A DNA stretch of 64,000 bases from Bacteroidaceae bacterium (GTDB taxonomy: Bacteria; Bacteroidota; Bacteroidia; Bacteroidales; Bacteroidaceae): assembly GCA_902362595.1 (NCBI GenBank), contig CABIXF010000005.1, positions 74,847 to 138,846 on the forward strand, read 5' to 3'. Below are positions 17,835-24,481 of this stretch, one piece after another. A program made the translations under genes and the position numbers. Below the pieces are notes generated by a model that was not told the DNA's origin, did not search any database, and saw nothing but the letters and a program-made list of their open reading frames with translations. Numbering within the stretch: position 1 is the first letter of the stretch; each line of letters starts with the position of its first letter.

Positions 17835-18194
17835 TTACTTTTCCGTTTCCAATGCTTTGTTCAGTTCTTCTTCAGATACTTCTTTTTTCAATAGCCAGTG
17901 GTATACGTTTTGATTTCCCATTGTGACTGCGTAAGCTTGTACAAATTCCCATCCTTGTTTTCCGAAGTAGTTCATTGCATCCACCATAGAATTGAATTCT
18001 ATATTCTTTCCGTTTTCGTCTTTCATGTATGATATGCCTTTCCAGAAAGAGGTTTCCTGTCCATAGTCAACTTGTACCTTAACTTTGTTGCTAAGAAGTT
18101 TTGAGGTTCCTACAAGTTCACAATAGATGTAGTTATTGGCATAAAGGCTGATTGATAACACAGCCACAAATAACGTTAATAAAAGTCTTTTCAT
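17835..18194 (-). CDS. Small secreted/periplasmic protein of unknown function
   Basis: 119 residues with a clear signal peptide (MKRLLLTLFVAVLSISLYA, cleavage about residue 19). The mature part contains YCELVGTSKLLSNKVKVQVDYG and MDAMNYFGKQGWEFVQAYAV, a pattern I associate with small exported Bacteroides proteins of unknown role. As a prophage gene in the lysogenic arm it may change the host cell surface or periplasm. Separated by 70 bp from each neighbour, so possibly its own unit. Confidence 0.75.
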   Translation of the reverse strand: MKRLLLTLFVAVLSISLYANNYIYCELVGTSKLLSNKVKVQVDYGQETSFWKGISYMKDENGKNIEFNSMVDAMNYFGKQGWEFVQAYAVTMGNQNVYHWLLKKEVSEEELNKALETEK

Positions 18195-18263
18195 GTTTTC
18201 AATATATTTTTTGTCATAAACGGTATGTTCTTGTTTATGATTAAGTGTAAATATTTATGATAT

Positions 18264-19382
18264 TCATAGACTTTCTATAATTTCAAGTATATTTTTTGAA
18301 GATTCTTTCCGGTATCTTACTTTTACTTCGCTTTCCCAGTAGTTTCGTACTATATCGGAAAGTCCGTCTGGAACACTCAGTGTGACACTTGAATCTACAG
18401 AAGAAATCTTTACACTATTACCTATCGCATTTGCAGCTGTAAGCACACCTGTAATCTCTTTTGTAGATATTTTTTTCTTTTTTCCTTTCTCATCTAAAGA
18501 AGACTCCAATTCACTCATTATCGTATCTGATATGCTTTTTTTGTCTCTTTGTATAGGAACAGGATTAATATGTCCATTATTGAAGGTTGTAATACCGAAC
18601 ATTGATACTTCTTTTCCGTCAGGAGCAAGTTCTTTCGTCAATCCAATAAAATTGCTTCTGTAAGATTCGTCAGGTATATTCATTTTCAATGCTTCCATAT
18701 CATTGTTATTGATATGTTGTATATTTGTTGTAATATCTTCGATTACATTCTCAAGGCTGCTAAATCCGGGAATGGTTGAATCGAAATCCTTTGTAAACCG
18801 AACAGTAAATGCAAGGCTTCCAGCCCTTGGGACAGATATATAAGCTTCGCAATAGTTCTTAAGTTCTTTTGAAACTTTTCCTTTTTTTCTGAATGGCTTT
18901 CCTGATTTCCGTTCTATGGTTCTTTCCGTGAGTTTTACAAAGTTGATGATTCTTCCGATAACGTCTTCACTTCTTGCCATTCCGTAGTTCACTCCCTTCC
19001 CGTTAATCACAAGCTGTATATCACCTTCCTGAAAATCTACTCCTTTTATCTCCATGTGACGTTTGAAGTTTACCATTTCAAGGAGATCTCTCATTTCTTC
19101 GGCAATTTCGTGTGGAGGTTCACCAAGAAGACCGTATGAAATCATTCTTTCGGCTTCTCTATAGTTTTTTGCATTGTATGCAAGACTCGCAGCGCTTCTG
19201 ATAAGGATAGAGGTGGTAGGTTCGCCTAAATTATTTTCACGAGCGAACATCGCAGCTTCTTTTTCTTTTTCGAAGGCTTCAGCATAAAGCCTAATAGCTC
19301 CTTCTGCGTCTTTCATTGCTTTGAGCATATCGGCGTGGTCAGCAATTTCCATTGCTATGTTGTGGTGTTCCCTTATGTTCAT
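18264..19382 (-). CDS. TPR-like protein of a two-gene prophage cassette
   Basis: 372 residues. The N-terminal ~110 residues form helical repeats of TPR type (AIRLYAEAFEKEKEAAMFAR; SAASLAYNAKNYREAERMI). The remainder is an alpha/beta region I do not recognise, containing SVPRAGSLAFTVRF and ending in a Lys/Ser-rich segment. It starts 3 bp after the stop of the upstream gene, so the two are coupled and probably form a complex. No catalytic motif is visible. Confidence 0.7.
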   Translation of the reverse strand: MNIREHHNIAMEIADHADMLKAMKDAEGAIRLYAEAFEKEKEAAMFARENNLGEPTTSILIRSAASLAYNAKNYREAERMISYGLLGEPPHEIAEEMRDLLEMVNFKRHMEIKGVDFQEGDIQLVINGKGVNYGMARSEDVIGRIINFVKLTERTIERKSGKPFRKKGKVSKELKNYCEAYISVPRAGSLAFTVRFTKDFDSTIPGFSSLENVIEDITTNIQHINNNDMEALKMNIPDESYRSNFIGLTKELAPDGKEVSMFGITTFNNGHINPVPIQRDKKSISDTIMSELESSLDEKGKKKKISTKEITGVLTAANAIGNSVKISSVDSSVTLSVPDGLSDIVRNYWESEVKVRYRKESSKNILEIIESL

Positions 19383-19385
19383 AAG

Positions 19386-19919
19386 TCATCGCTTTTTTGC
19401 AAATTTAGCAAATGGAGAGCTAAATTCAACAATTGATATATATGCAGGTAACTGCGTAGAGTCTGATTGGTTCGTTTGTTTAATCTTTTTTTTGAATCTT
19501 GTTTCAAGAGGCTTTTCTCCTCCTGTAAATATTCCGGAGACCTCCAGTCTGGCCGACTTTTTAAATGGTATGTCATCATCATGGCCTAGCCAGTAGTCGA
19601 CCCCTGTTCCTTTCCTAGAACGTTCTATGATTGTATAGTCTGTTTCATGTATGGCCAACATTGCAGAGATACATACGGCACCGTGTTCTGTGGTGTATTC
19701 CTGATCTTTATATGTCCTATCAATCTGGTCATCAAAATAATCTTCCCAGAGGATTTCATATTCTTTTTCGTTATCGCCTTTCAAAGGCATTATGACATTT
19801 TGAGGATGTCCTGACCTATGAAGGCAAACCATACATGCTTCATATAATTGACCGGCAGCAATTTTTGTTATACCAGGTAGACCTTCTTTTATTTTTCTAA
19901 TATCTAATTCTTCTGGCAT
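19386..19919 (-). CDS. Unknown protein, first gene of the TPR-containing cassette
   Basis: 177 residues, family not recognised. The C-terminal half carries a distinctive stretch: GTGVDYWLG (about 115-123), SARLEVSGIF (about 132-141), then RFKKKIKQ and ISIVEFSSPFAKF. The Asp-x(18)-Glu spacing is loosely reminiscent of PD-(D/E)XK nucleases, but the Lys is missing at the usual place, so this is not claimed. A -7 box lies about 50 nt upstream. The pair with a TPR protein inside a lysogenic cargo arm suggests an accessory, possibly defensive, role (inference). Confidence 0.65.
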   Translation of the reverse strand: MPEELDIRKIKEGLPGITKIAAGQLYEACMVCLHRSGHPQNVIMPLKGDNEKEYEILWEDYFDDQIDRTYKDQEYTTEHGAVCISAMLAIHETDYTIIERSRKGTGVDYWLGHDDDIPFKKSARLEVSGIFTGGEKPLETRFKKKIKQTNQSDSTQLPAYISIVEFSSPFAKFAKKR

Positions 19920-19970
19920 TATATAGTAGTTTTTACTTGTTTAATATAATAAATCACACACACATACACA

Positions 19971-19978
19971 CAAATGTA
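19971..19978 (-). promoter_or_regulatory. -7 box for the TPR cassette
   Basis: Perfect TACATTTG on the minus strand, 52 nt upstream of the start codon at 19919. No TTTG at -33. It indicates separate transcription from the repressor operon. Confidence 0.45.
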
Positions 19979-20058
19979 GTTAAATTTTTTTATGTTTGAT
20001 TTTGATTTAACTGAGAATTACATTGTTGGCCGTATTTTTTTACATGGTCAACGATTTT

Positions 20059-20148
20059 TTACCCTATCTTACGTTGGTTATTTGCTATTATTAGTTCCGC
20101 TTCCAGTTCCTTGATTCTTCTCTGCAGGTTGTTGATTGTGTCCTGCCA
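20059..20148 (-). pseudogene. Duplicated fragment of the repressor C-terminal coiled coil
   Basis: In one frame this reads QDTINNLQRRIKELEAELII then ANNQRKIG and stop, nearly the same as the repressor C terminus encoded at 21435-21545 (QDTINNLQRKIKELE...KLIG). The nucleotide match spans about 47 bp (20101-20147 versus 21498-21543). It has no start codon of its own and follows directly after the stop of the 20152-20598 gene. A 23-residue frame starting MAGHNQQPAEK overlaps it (20078-20149); I see no support for that one. Confidence 0.6.
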
Positions 20149-20151
20149 TTT

Positions 20152-20598
20152 TTATTTATTTGGCTCAGTAACTTTGATTGAGGCTTGAACCATAAGGTTA
20201 TTTATAACTTTAGTCATATTAGGACTTGGAATGATTTCTTCCAATTTACTCTTTAAATCATCTTCACTATCGACTTCATATTCTTCGCCATTTATGTAGT
20301 CATTCAGTATCAATGGGTAGAACTCTAGTGCAGAGAACACAATCTTCATGATTTGTAATCTATAATTCAACTTAGGAACTGTAGCATTAAACGTACACTC
20401 CCATATATTGGGATTTTTGGTTATCGGAGAGACTTGACTTATTATATAGATTGACACTGTAGAAAGTGTCTTTGTTGTAATTTCACCGACAACAAGTCCA
20501 TTAGTTGCCTCAGTCAGGTTTTGTGCTTGAGCTTCCATAATTGTATTTGGTGCTACTGCTGTTGGGGCAGATACTTTCCATAAATTCTTCATTTCCAT
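20152..20598 (-). CDS. Unknown 148-aa protein, third gene of the repressor operon
   Basis: No family recognised. Mixed alpha/beta protein, no signal peptide or membrane helix; the middle resembles a beta-sheet protein (STVSIYIISQVSPITKN) and the acidic segment YEVDSEDDLKSKLEEI precedes a C-terminal helix. It starts 5 bp after the EEP-nuclease gene, so it is likely co-expressed with it and with the repressor in lysogens and may be its partner. Confidence 0.65.
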   Translation of the reverse strand: MEMKNLWKVSAPTAVAPNTIMEAQAQNLTEATNGLVVGEITTKTLSTVSIYIISQVSPITKNPNIWECTFNATVPKLNYRLQIMKIVFSALEFYPLILNDYINGEEYEVDSEDDLKSKLEEIIPSPNMTKVINNLMVQASIKVTEPNK

Positions 20599-20602
20599 AA
20601 TC

Positions 20603-21433
20603 TCATATTTTTAAGTTAAACTTTATTGGTAAATGGTCTGAATATTGCTTGTCGATTACAAAATTAGATGTTACAAGCTGTTTCTGATTAATACGTGTTA
20701 TAATATCCAGCAGAGAATCGTCAAAAAAGTCTATCAGTTCCGGCCTTATCAGTACCTGGTCGTATATATGCCAGTAGAAATTGATTGATTTAGATGAATT
20801 GTAATACATCGTTCCAGACACCTTTCCTTTTCCTGTATCTCCAAGGAATCCCCACATCGGATTGTATAGGAATTCATATTCGTTACCTCTTACGGTAGCT
20901 TTTCCGTTATTGTTGATGACAGATTTATCCATCACAGAATGCAATCCCCTTGCTTTTATCATTCCCTTGTCAAAGGGATTCATGTTAAAATCACCGCAGA
21001 TGATAGTTCTTTGATGTCCTACTTGCTGTTCCACTTCCTCGATGAATTCAGCCACTTCCGTAGAATATTCAGAGAGTTCATCATCCGTCATATTTATTTT
21101 GCTTGGCAAGTGGCAAGTTATCAGCGTGATATTCTTATTAAGTAAAGTACTGAAAAGTTGTTTTGCGCTTAATCTGTTCCTGTCATTAGAATTACTGATG
21201 AAAGATATGTCAAAACGGGTAAAGATTTTAACCTTGTCAGTCGGTGAATTTGAAGGTACGTATTGATATTTATACAAAGAAGGTTCTTCGTTGATTGCTT
21301 TCAACAACTCTTCTTCCATGCATTCAGGATATTCTGCAAGCATAAGAATGTCTACATCTTCCGTTATTGCGAGTTCTTTTATTGTTGGGAAGATGTCCTT
21401 ATTTTTATGTATGTTCCAGAATATGAAATTCAT
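20603..21433 (-). CDS. Endonuclease/exonuclease/phosphatase (EEP) family protein
   Basis: 276 residues with the complete EEP (DNase I/exonuclease III-like) layout: N-terminal NFIFWNIHKNKD, the acidic metal ligand in LMLAEYPE, the TLITCHLPSK strand, the catalytic ICGDFNMNPFD (Asp-x-Asn) and the C-terminal SDHLPIKFNL (Asp-His). The substrate could be nucleic acid, phosphoinositide or another phosphoester. It abuts the repressor gene, so it is expressed in the prophage state; a role in blocking other phages is possible but only inferred. Confidence 0.8.
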   Translation of the reverse strand: MNFIFWNIHKNKDIFPTIKELAITEDVDILMLAEYPECMEEELLKAINEEPSLYKYQYVPSNSPTDKVKIFTRFDISFISNSNDRNRLSAKQLFSTLLNKNITLITCHLPSKINMTDDELSEYSTEVAEFIEEVEQQVGHQRTIICGDFNMNPFDKGMIKARGLHSVMDKSVINNNGKATVRGNEYEFLYNPMWGFLGDTGKGKVSGTMYYNSSKSINFYWHIYDQVLIRPELIDFFDDSLLDIITRINQKQLVTSNFVIDKQYSDHLPIKFNLKI

Positions 21434-21434
21434 T

Positions 21435-21821
21435 TTATCCGATTAATTTGTTATTCTTGAATATTGTCAGTTCTACTTCAAGGCGTTTGTTTATTGTTTC
21501 CAGTTCCTTGATTTTTCTTTGAAGGTTGTTGATTGTGTCCTGCTGGAAGGCTATTGTGTCAATCAGCTTGCTTAATCTGTCGTTTTCGTTTGAAGATGTT
21601 GGCTGTTCTGATGTCAGCAGCATTTCTCCATTACCGCGAAGAAGCCATTCTGCTGAAATGTTCTCAAATGTGATAAGTATGCTATTGATTGTTTGTAGAC
21701 TTATCTCTCTGACACCGTTAATCTGATTACTGAATGTATTCTGCTTAATTCCGCATTTAATAGCAAAAGCCCTGTCAGATAGTCCGTAGTGGTTAATTAT
21801 TTTTTTTATCCGTTCAATCAT
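21435..21821 (-). CDS. CI-like prophage repressor (XRE helix-turn-helix)
   Basis: 128 residues. An N-terminal HTH (about 12-60) includes LSDRAFAIKCGIKQNTFSNQING and ISAEWLLRGNGEM, the typical form of Bacteroides phage and element repressors. The C terminus is a coiled coil (about 90-120) likely for dimerisation; there is no LexA-type autocleavage domain, so induction must use another route. It is divergent from the first early gene, with paired operator-like sites between, and heads the operon with the EEP and 148-aa genes. Confidence 0.85.
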   Translation of the reverse strand: MIERIKKIINHYGLSDRAFAIKCGIKQNTFSNQINGVREISLQTINSILITFENISAEWLLRGNGEMLLTSEQPTSSNENDRLSKLIDTIAFQQDTINNLQRKIKELETINKRLEVELTIFKNNKLIG

Positions 21822-21842
21822 ATTCTACATAAATGTTAAATA

Positions 21843-21906
21843 ATCCTATATGAGATAATAATTATACCTCTATGTTTGCAAATTATCTCAAATGAGATTA
21901 CCTTTG
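21843..21906 (+). promoter_or_regulatory. Rightward early promoter with embedded repressor operators
   Basis: -33 TTTG (21875-21878) and -7 TACCTTTG (21899-21906) are 20 nt apart, a near-ideal host promoter pointing to the early genes. The spacer holds the palindrome ATCTCA-AA-TGAGAT (21885-21898). A second, imperfect copy ATCCTA-TA-TGAGAT lies at 21843-21856, closer to the repressor start. Binding at the first site would block RNA polymerase directly. Confidence 0.75.
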
Positions 21907-21958
21907 CAATACAAACATACACACATACAAAAATAGAAATTAAAACGAATAATTGAAA

Positions 21959-22213
21959 ATGAAAACTGATGAATTTTTCTACGAAAATGAAGCTGAAAGT
22001 CTTAAAGCTGACATCGAAAAAGCTAAGTCTATGACAGAAGAAGAGATGCAATCTTACTTCAATACAGACGATAGCAAGGAAGAATTTATCAGCATGCTTG
22101 AAGATGAACTCAAAGTTGCTGAAAGCCACATTGTTGAAAATGATGATGATTTCGGCATCGTTGACCCCGGCTTTGCAAATGAAGCCGATTACTTGAGATA
22201 CAAATTTGCGTAA
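21959..22213 (+). CDS. Acidic small protein, first early gene
   Basis: 84 residues from ATG 21959 (MKTDEFFYENEAESLKAD), strongly acidic, with no known domain. It is the first product made when the repressor is lifted, so a regulatory (anti-repressor-like or antitermination) or DNA-mimic role is possible, but nothing in the sequence proves it. A TTG 6 nt upstream could extend it by two residues. Confidence 0.65.
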   Translation: MKTDEFFYENEAESLKADIEKAKSMTEEEMQSYFNTDDSKEEFISMLEDELKVAESHIVENDDDFGIVDPGFANEADYLRYKFA

Positions 22214-22223
22214 TAAAAACCTC

Positions 22224-22239
22224 ACTAAAAGTCAAAACC
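22224..22239 (+). promoter_or_regulatory. Conserved leader motif upstream of the second early gene
   Basis: ACTAAAAGTCAAAACC, a variant of the leader also found before the genes at 25277, 33095, 37255 and 59318. Here only 3 nt separate it from the ATG, against 14-16 nt in the others. Confidence 0.5.
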
Positions 22240-22242
22240 ATT

Positions 22243-22488
22243 ATGGAAATTAAACCAACCAAGTATCAGCCAGGACAGAAAGTCTGGACACTTATAGGAA
22301 TGAAGGCTGAAGAGAAAACAATCAAGGGTATCAGCATCAGTGTTGACTCCGATGGAGTACAGAAGAACTACTATCACATGTTGGTTCCAAAAGAAAAGGA
22401 ATGCTCCAGTGAAGCATTTGCATCCTATTCCGAGAAAGAACTATTTAGTTCAAAGGAAGAGATGAGAATGAGTGTTTTCGGTGATTGA
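22243..22488 (+). CDS. Small early protein of unknown function (81 aa)
   Basis: Begins MEIKPTKYQPGQKVWTLIGM and looks like a small beta-rich SH3/KOW-type barrel (QKVWTLIG, KTIKGISISVD), with a helical C terminus. No catalytic motif. Preceded by the conserved leader motif and followed by a very strong hairpin. Confidence 0.6.
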   Translation: MEIKPTKYQPGQKVWTLIGMKAEEKTIKGISISVDSDGVQKNYYHMLVPKEKECSSEAFASYSEKELFSSKEEMRMSVFGD

Positions 22489-22498
22489 CAAATCACAT

Positions 22499-22526
22499 CC
22501 CGGTGTGGCCTGACCGCCACACCGGG
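22499..22526 (+). other. Strong 11-bp hairpin
   Basis: CCCGGTGTGGC (22499-22509), loop CTGACC, and a perfect complement (22516-22526), just after the stop of the previous gene. No T-tract follows, so it is more likely an mRNA-end or processing structure than an intrinsic terminator. The noncoding stretch to 22666 also holds hairpins GAATTG-TAG-CAATTC (22624-22638) and CTGC-GTAT-GCAG (22642-22653). Confidence 0.6.
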
Positions 22527-22666
22527 AACAATAGAGAAGAGTTCCTTGACATCTTTTGGCTGACGGACATACTGGTATGGTATAGTAATTCACCGTGGAT
22601 AACGGGCGGTCCGACAGAGTGTAGAATTGTAGCAATTCGGTCTGCGTATGCAGGCTTTATGATATA

Positions 22667-22765
22667 GCTGGAGTAGCTTAACGGTAGAGCACAACATGGG
22701 TTATAAAAAATAGAGATGCAATAATGAATATCGTTGATGAAAGGGTTCGACTCCCTTCTCCAGCC
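22667..22765 (+). tRNA. tRNA-like RNA A with ~37-nt anticodon loop
   Basis: Complete cloverleaf arms: acceptor GCTGGAG (22667-22673) pairs perfectly with CTCCAGC (22758-22764), the D-arm is GCTTAACGGTAGAGC (22676-22690), and the T-arm is AAGGG-TTCGACT-CCCTT (22741-22757). The anticodon stem is CAAC (22692-22695) with GTTG (22733-22736). It encloses 37 nt instead of 7, so no anticodon can be assigned and it is not a standard tRNA as written. CCA is not encoded. Confidence 0.7.
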
Positions 22766-22785
22766 CTAATTCAAATTAGTTTGTT

Positions 22786-23064
22786 ATGGTTATAGATAAT
22801 TCGATAGAAACTGCCGAGTCATTGAAAAATCTATTTGCAATGCTTTATTTTGTGGCAGCATGGGCATTCGGCATGGTTTCTCCATGCCTTGTTTATGAAA
22901 TATGGAAATCGTGTAAGGAAGAGCGACCTTTTGATTTTAACGGAGCCAATTATTGGTGTCCTATTGCGATTGTGATGTTGGTCATTTGTTCTGTATTATG
23001 TATGATTTCTTTTTTCTTTATGATTGCTGAGCATCTTTTGAGATTCGTTAATTGCTTGGATTAA
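22786..23064 (+). CDS. Small two-helix membrane protein
   Basis: 92 residues with two hydrophobic helices (about 17-38, FAMLYFVAAWAFGMVSPCL; about 58-82, CPIAIVMLVICSVLCMISFFF) separated by a short polar loop. It starts 20 nt after tRNA-like RNA A. Its 3' end overlaps the tail of the opposite-strand gene 22996-23544. Function unknown; small membrane proteins in early phage regions often act in superinfection exclusion or lysis control. Confidence 0.65.
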   Translation: MVIDNSIETAESLKNLFAMLYFVAAWAFGMVSPCLVYEIWKSCKEERPFDFNGANYWCPIAIVMLVICSVLCMISFFFMIAEHLLRFVNCLD

Positions 23065-23544
23065 GAAATTTTCTGTAGTCTCTTCAAATTTCGTGAATGC
23101 TTCCTCGTATTTATTGATTTTATCGGGGTATGGCAAATCCTTGCTGTATATTATGTCCCTGAGTTCATCATAAAGCAGTGAGGAACTTTGTACGAGTGAA
23201 TCATATTTTTCATAAAGTTCTTTATCAAGGTAGAAATGCAATTTCAGGTTCTTGTTTTTCATGTCAATAAGAGGCTCATAAGCTATCTTATTCAATTCAA
23301 GGATGTCTGTTTGCTCATTGAGGATGTCAATCAGGTTGATGTTTCTCATTGCTGCCTTGTATGAAAGAAAAGAGTCGAGGAATTCTGATATGGAATTGAC
23401 GGAGTTTGAGTAGAAGGTTTTGAATTTTAGTTCTTTTTTTCTGATACTCAACTTGTAAAGTTCTCTGATAAAAAAGAATATAATTCCTACTAGTAATGAT
23501 AAGGAATCTAAGTGGTTAAGAAGAAGTTCGATAAAATGTTTCAT
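22996..23544 (-). CDS. Opposite-strand membrane-anchored helical protein
   Basis: 182 residues from ATG 23544 (MKHFIELLLNHLDSLSL). A membrane helix near the N terminus (about 13-31, LSLLVGIIFFFIRELY) is followed by a charged helical cytoplasmic domain with INKYEEAFTKFEETTENFL. The open frame extends further upstream, but that part would cross tRNA-like RNA B and has poor codon use, so the inner start is chosen. It has its own -7 box and is the only leftward gene inside the rightward early region, as expected of a gene expressed in lysogens. Confidence 0.7.
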   Translation of the reverse strand: MKHFIELLLNHLDSLSLLVGIIFFFIRELYKLSIRKKELKFKTFYSNSVNSISEFLDSFLSYKAAMRNINLIDILNEQTDILELNKIAYEPLIDMKNKNLKLHFYLDKELYEKYDSLVQSSSLLYDELRDIIYSKDLPYPDKINKYEEAFTKFEETTENFLIQAINESQKMLSNHKEKRNHT

Positions 23545-23570
23545 AAATCTTAATTTTTGAATTTCCAACA

Positions 23571-23578
23571 CAAAATTA
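23571..23578 (-). promoter_or_regulatory. -7 box for the opposite-strand gene
   Basis: Perfect TAATTTTG on the minus strand, 27 nt upstream of the ATG at 23544; no good -33 TTTG. Supports independent leftward expression. Confidence 0.5.
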
Positions 23579-23584
23579 AGAAAT

Positions 23585-23623
23585 CCCTCCGGAGAAATTC
23601 CATGATTATAAAATTCCGGAGGG
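23585..23623. other. 9-bp GC-rich hairpin next to tRNA-like RNA B
   Basis: CCCTCCGGA (23585-23593) pairs with TCCGGAGGG (23615-23623) around a 21-nt AT-rich loop. It ends 5 nt before tRNA-like RNA B. No T-run on the plus strand. Confidence 0.55.
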
Positions 23624-23628
23624 AACAT

Positions 23629-23715
23629 TCCGAGGTTGTTTAATGGCAGAACGGCACCAGTCTGAGGGCATAAGGATTTTTGGTGCAGGTGGCGGTTCGA
23701 ATCCGTCTCTCGGAA
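23629..23715 (+). tRNA. tRNA-like RNA B with 23-nt anticodon loop
   Basis: Acceptor TCCGAGG (23629-23635) with TCTCGGA (23708-23714, one G-T), D-arm GTTTAATGGCAGAAC (23638-23652), anticodon stem GCACC (23654-23658) with GGTGC (23682-23686), variable AGGT, and T-arm GGCGG-TTCGAAT-CCGTC (23691-23707). The anticodon loop is 23 nt, 16 more than normal. If a 16-nt segment were removed it would be a 71-nt tRNA body. A CTG with a preceding T occurs near the 5' side of the loop (23661-23664), but decoding identity is not assignable. Confidence 0.72.
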
Positions 23716-23731
23716 CTTAAACTTATTAGTT

Positions 23732-23902
23732 ATGAAAGTATTTAGTCGTATATGGATGCTGATGGTAGCTATATGTGCTGTTGGCATGTTGTATGGAGCA
23801 ATCACAATACCAAGTCCGGTGCAGGGTATATGGATATGCTCCTGTATAATCATTGTAATTGCATCGGTATATGCTTGTGTTATAATATGGAAAGAAAGGT
23901 AG
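23732..23902 (+). CDS. Small hydrophobic membrane protein (56 aa)
   Basis: MKVFSRIWMLMVAICAVGML followed by a second hydrophobic stretch ending VIIWKER: two membrane helices with almost no soluble part. It starts 16 nt after tRNA-like RNA B and ends 5 nt before the next gene. Function unknown. Confidence 0.6.
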   Translation: MKVFSRIWMLMVAICAVGMLYGAITIPSPVQGIWICSCIIIVIASVYACVIIWKER

Positions 23903-23907
23903 AAGTT

Positions 23908-24102
23908 ATGGGCAAAAGACCTATTGTATCGACATTACGATCCATGAAAATAGATGAAGAGGTTATTTTTGGTATTCATCAGAGAATTTCTCTTATGGGT
24001 ACAATAGCCAATAGGTTGGATGTTGAACGTGCTTCAGGTATGTCATGGAAATGCAAGACAGACCGTGAAGCCGGAATTGTAACGGTTAAACGTGTTAGCT
24101 GA
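23908..24102 (+). CDS. Small basic protein of unknown function (64 aa)
   Basis: Starts MGKRPIVSTLRSMKIDEEVI (ATG 23908), preferred over longer readings because it follows directly after the previous stop. The sequence DEEVIFGIHQRISLMGTIANRLDVE followed by the MSWKCKTD segment resembles a small HTH or nucleic-acid-binding protein. Its stop overlaps the next ATG (TGATG). Confidence 0.6.
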   Translation: MGKRPIVSTLRSMKIDEEVIFGIHQRISLMGTIANRLDVERASGMSWKCKTDREAGIVTVKRVS

Positions 24103-24398
24103 TGGTGTTCGAATTAAATGGGAAGTTTATGACTACAATATTGTCAGATAATACAGCAGGAATGATTCTTGAGAACATACTTCTTGCAATGGAAGGAATA
24201 AAGTTCAGCAAGTCTCAGGCATCAGGAATAGTCGGTTCCGAGAACCGGTTGGAAAAGCTTGTTGAGAGCGGTAAGATACGTGCTGAGAAGAAGGCAGATT
24301 GTCAGAACGGAAAATGGTTCTGCAATGGTGCTGATGTGTTAAGGTACTGTTCGTACAAGAAGAGACATAAAAAAAGGAACAAGTCTAAAAGCCTGTGA
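24102..24398 (+). CDS. Putative DNA-binding early protein (98 aa)
   Basis: 98 residues. The middle (KFSKSQASGIVGSENRLEK then LVESGKIRAEKK) has the shape of a winged-helix/MerR-like DNA-binding segment, followed by a very basic tail (KKRHKKRNKSKSL). Coupled to the upstream gene by overlapping stop/start. It could be the activator of the repeated phage promoters, but this is only a suggestion from timing and basic character. Confidence 0.6.
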   Translation: MVFELNGKFMTTILSDNTAGMILENILLAMEGIKFSKSQASGIVGSENRLEKLVESGKIRAEKKADCQNGKWFCNGADVLRYCSYKKRHKKRNKSKSL

Positions 24399-24481
24399 AA
24401 GTGGTTATTTTCTACATAAATGTTTACGTTTTAATTTCTTGGTGTACGGACTGGCTTGTGAAAGTCGTCCGTACACACACT

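Noticed and set aside
21836..22225. 129-codon minus-strand frame over the early promoter
   Set aside because: It crosses the operators and promoter and opposes the first early gene; Phe/Ile/Val-rich antisense composition.
23545..23853. Upstream extension of the leftward membrane-protein gene (to 285 aa)
   Set aside because: It would run through tRNA-like RNA B and the GC-rich hairpin; the inner ATG at 23544 lies right behind a -7 box.
23752..23907. Upstream extension of the 64-aa gene at 23908
   Set aside because: Overlaps almost all of the 56-aa membrane-protein gene in another frame; the ATG at 23908 follows directly after that gene's stop.
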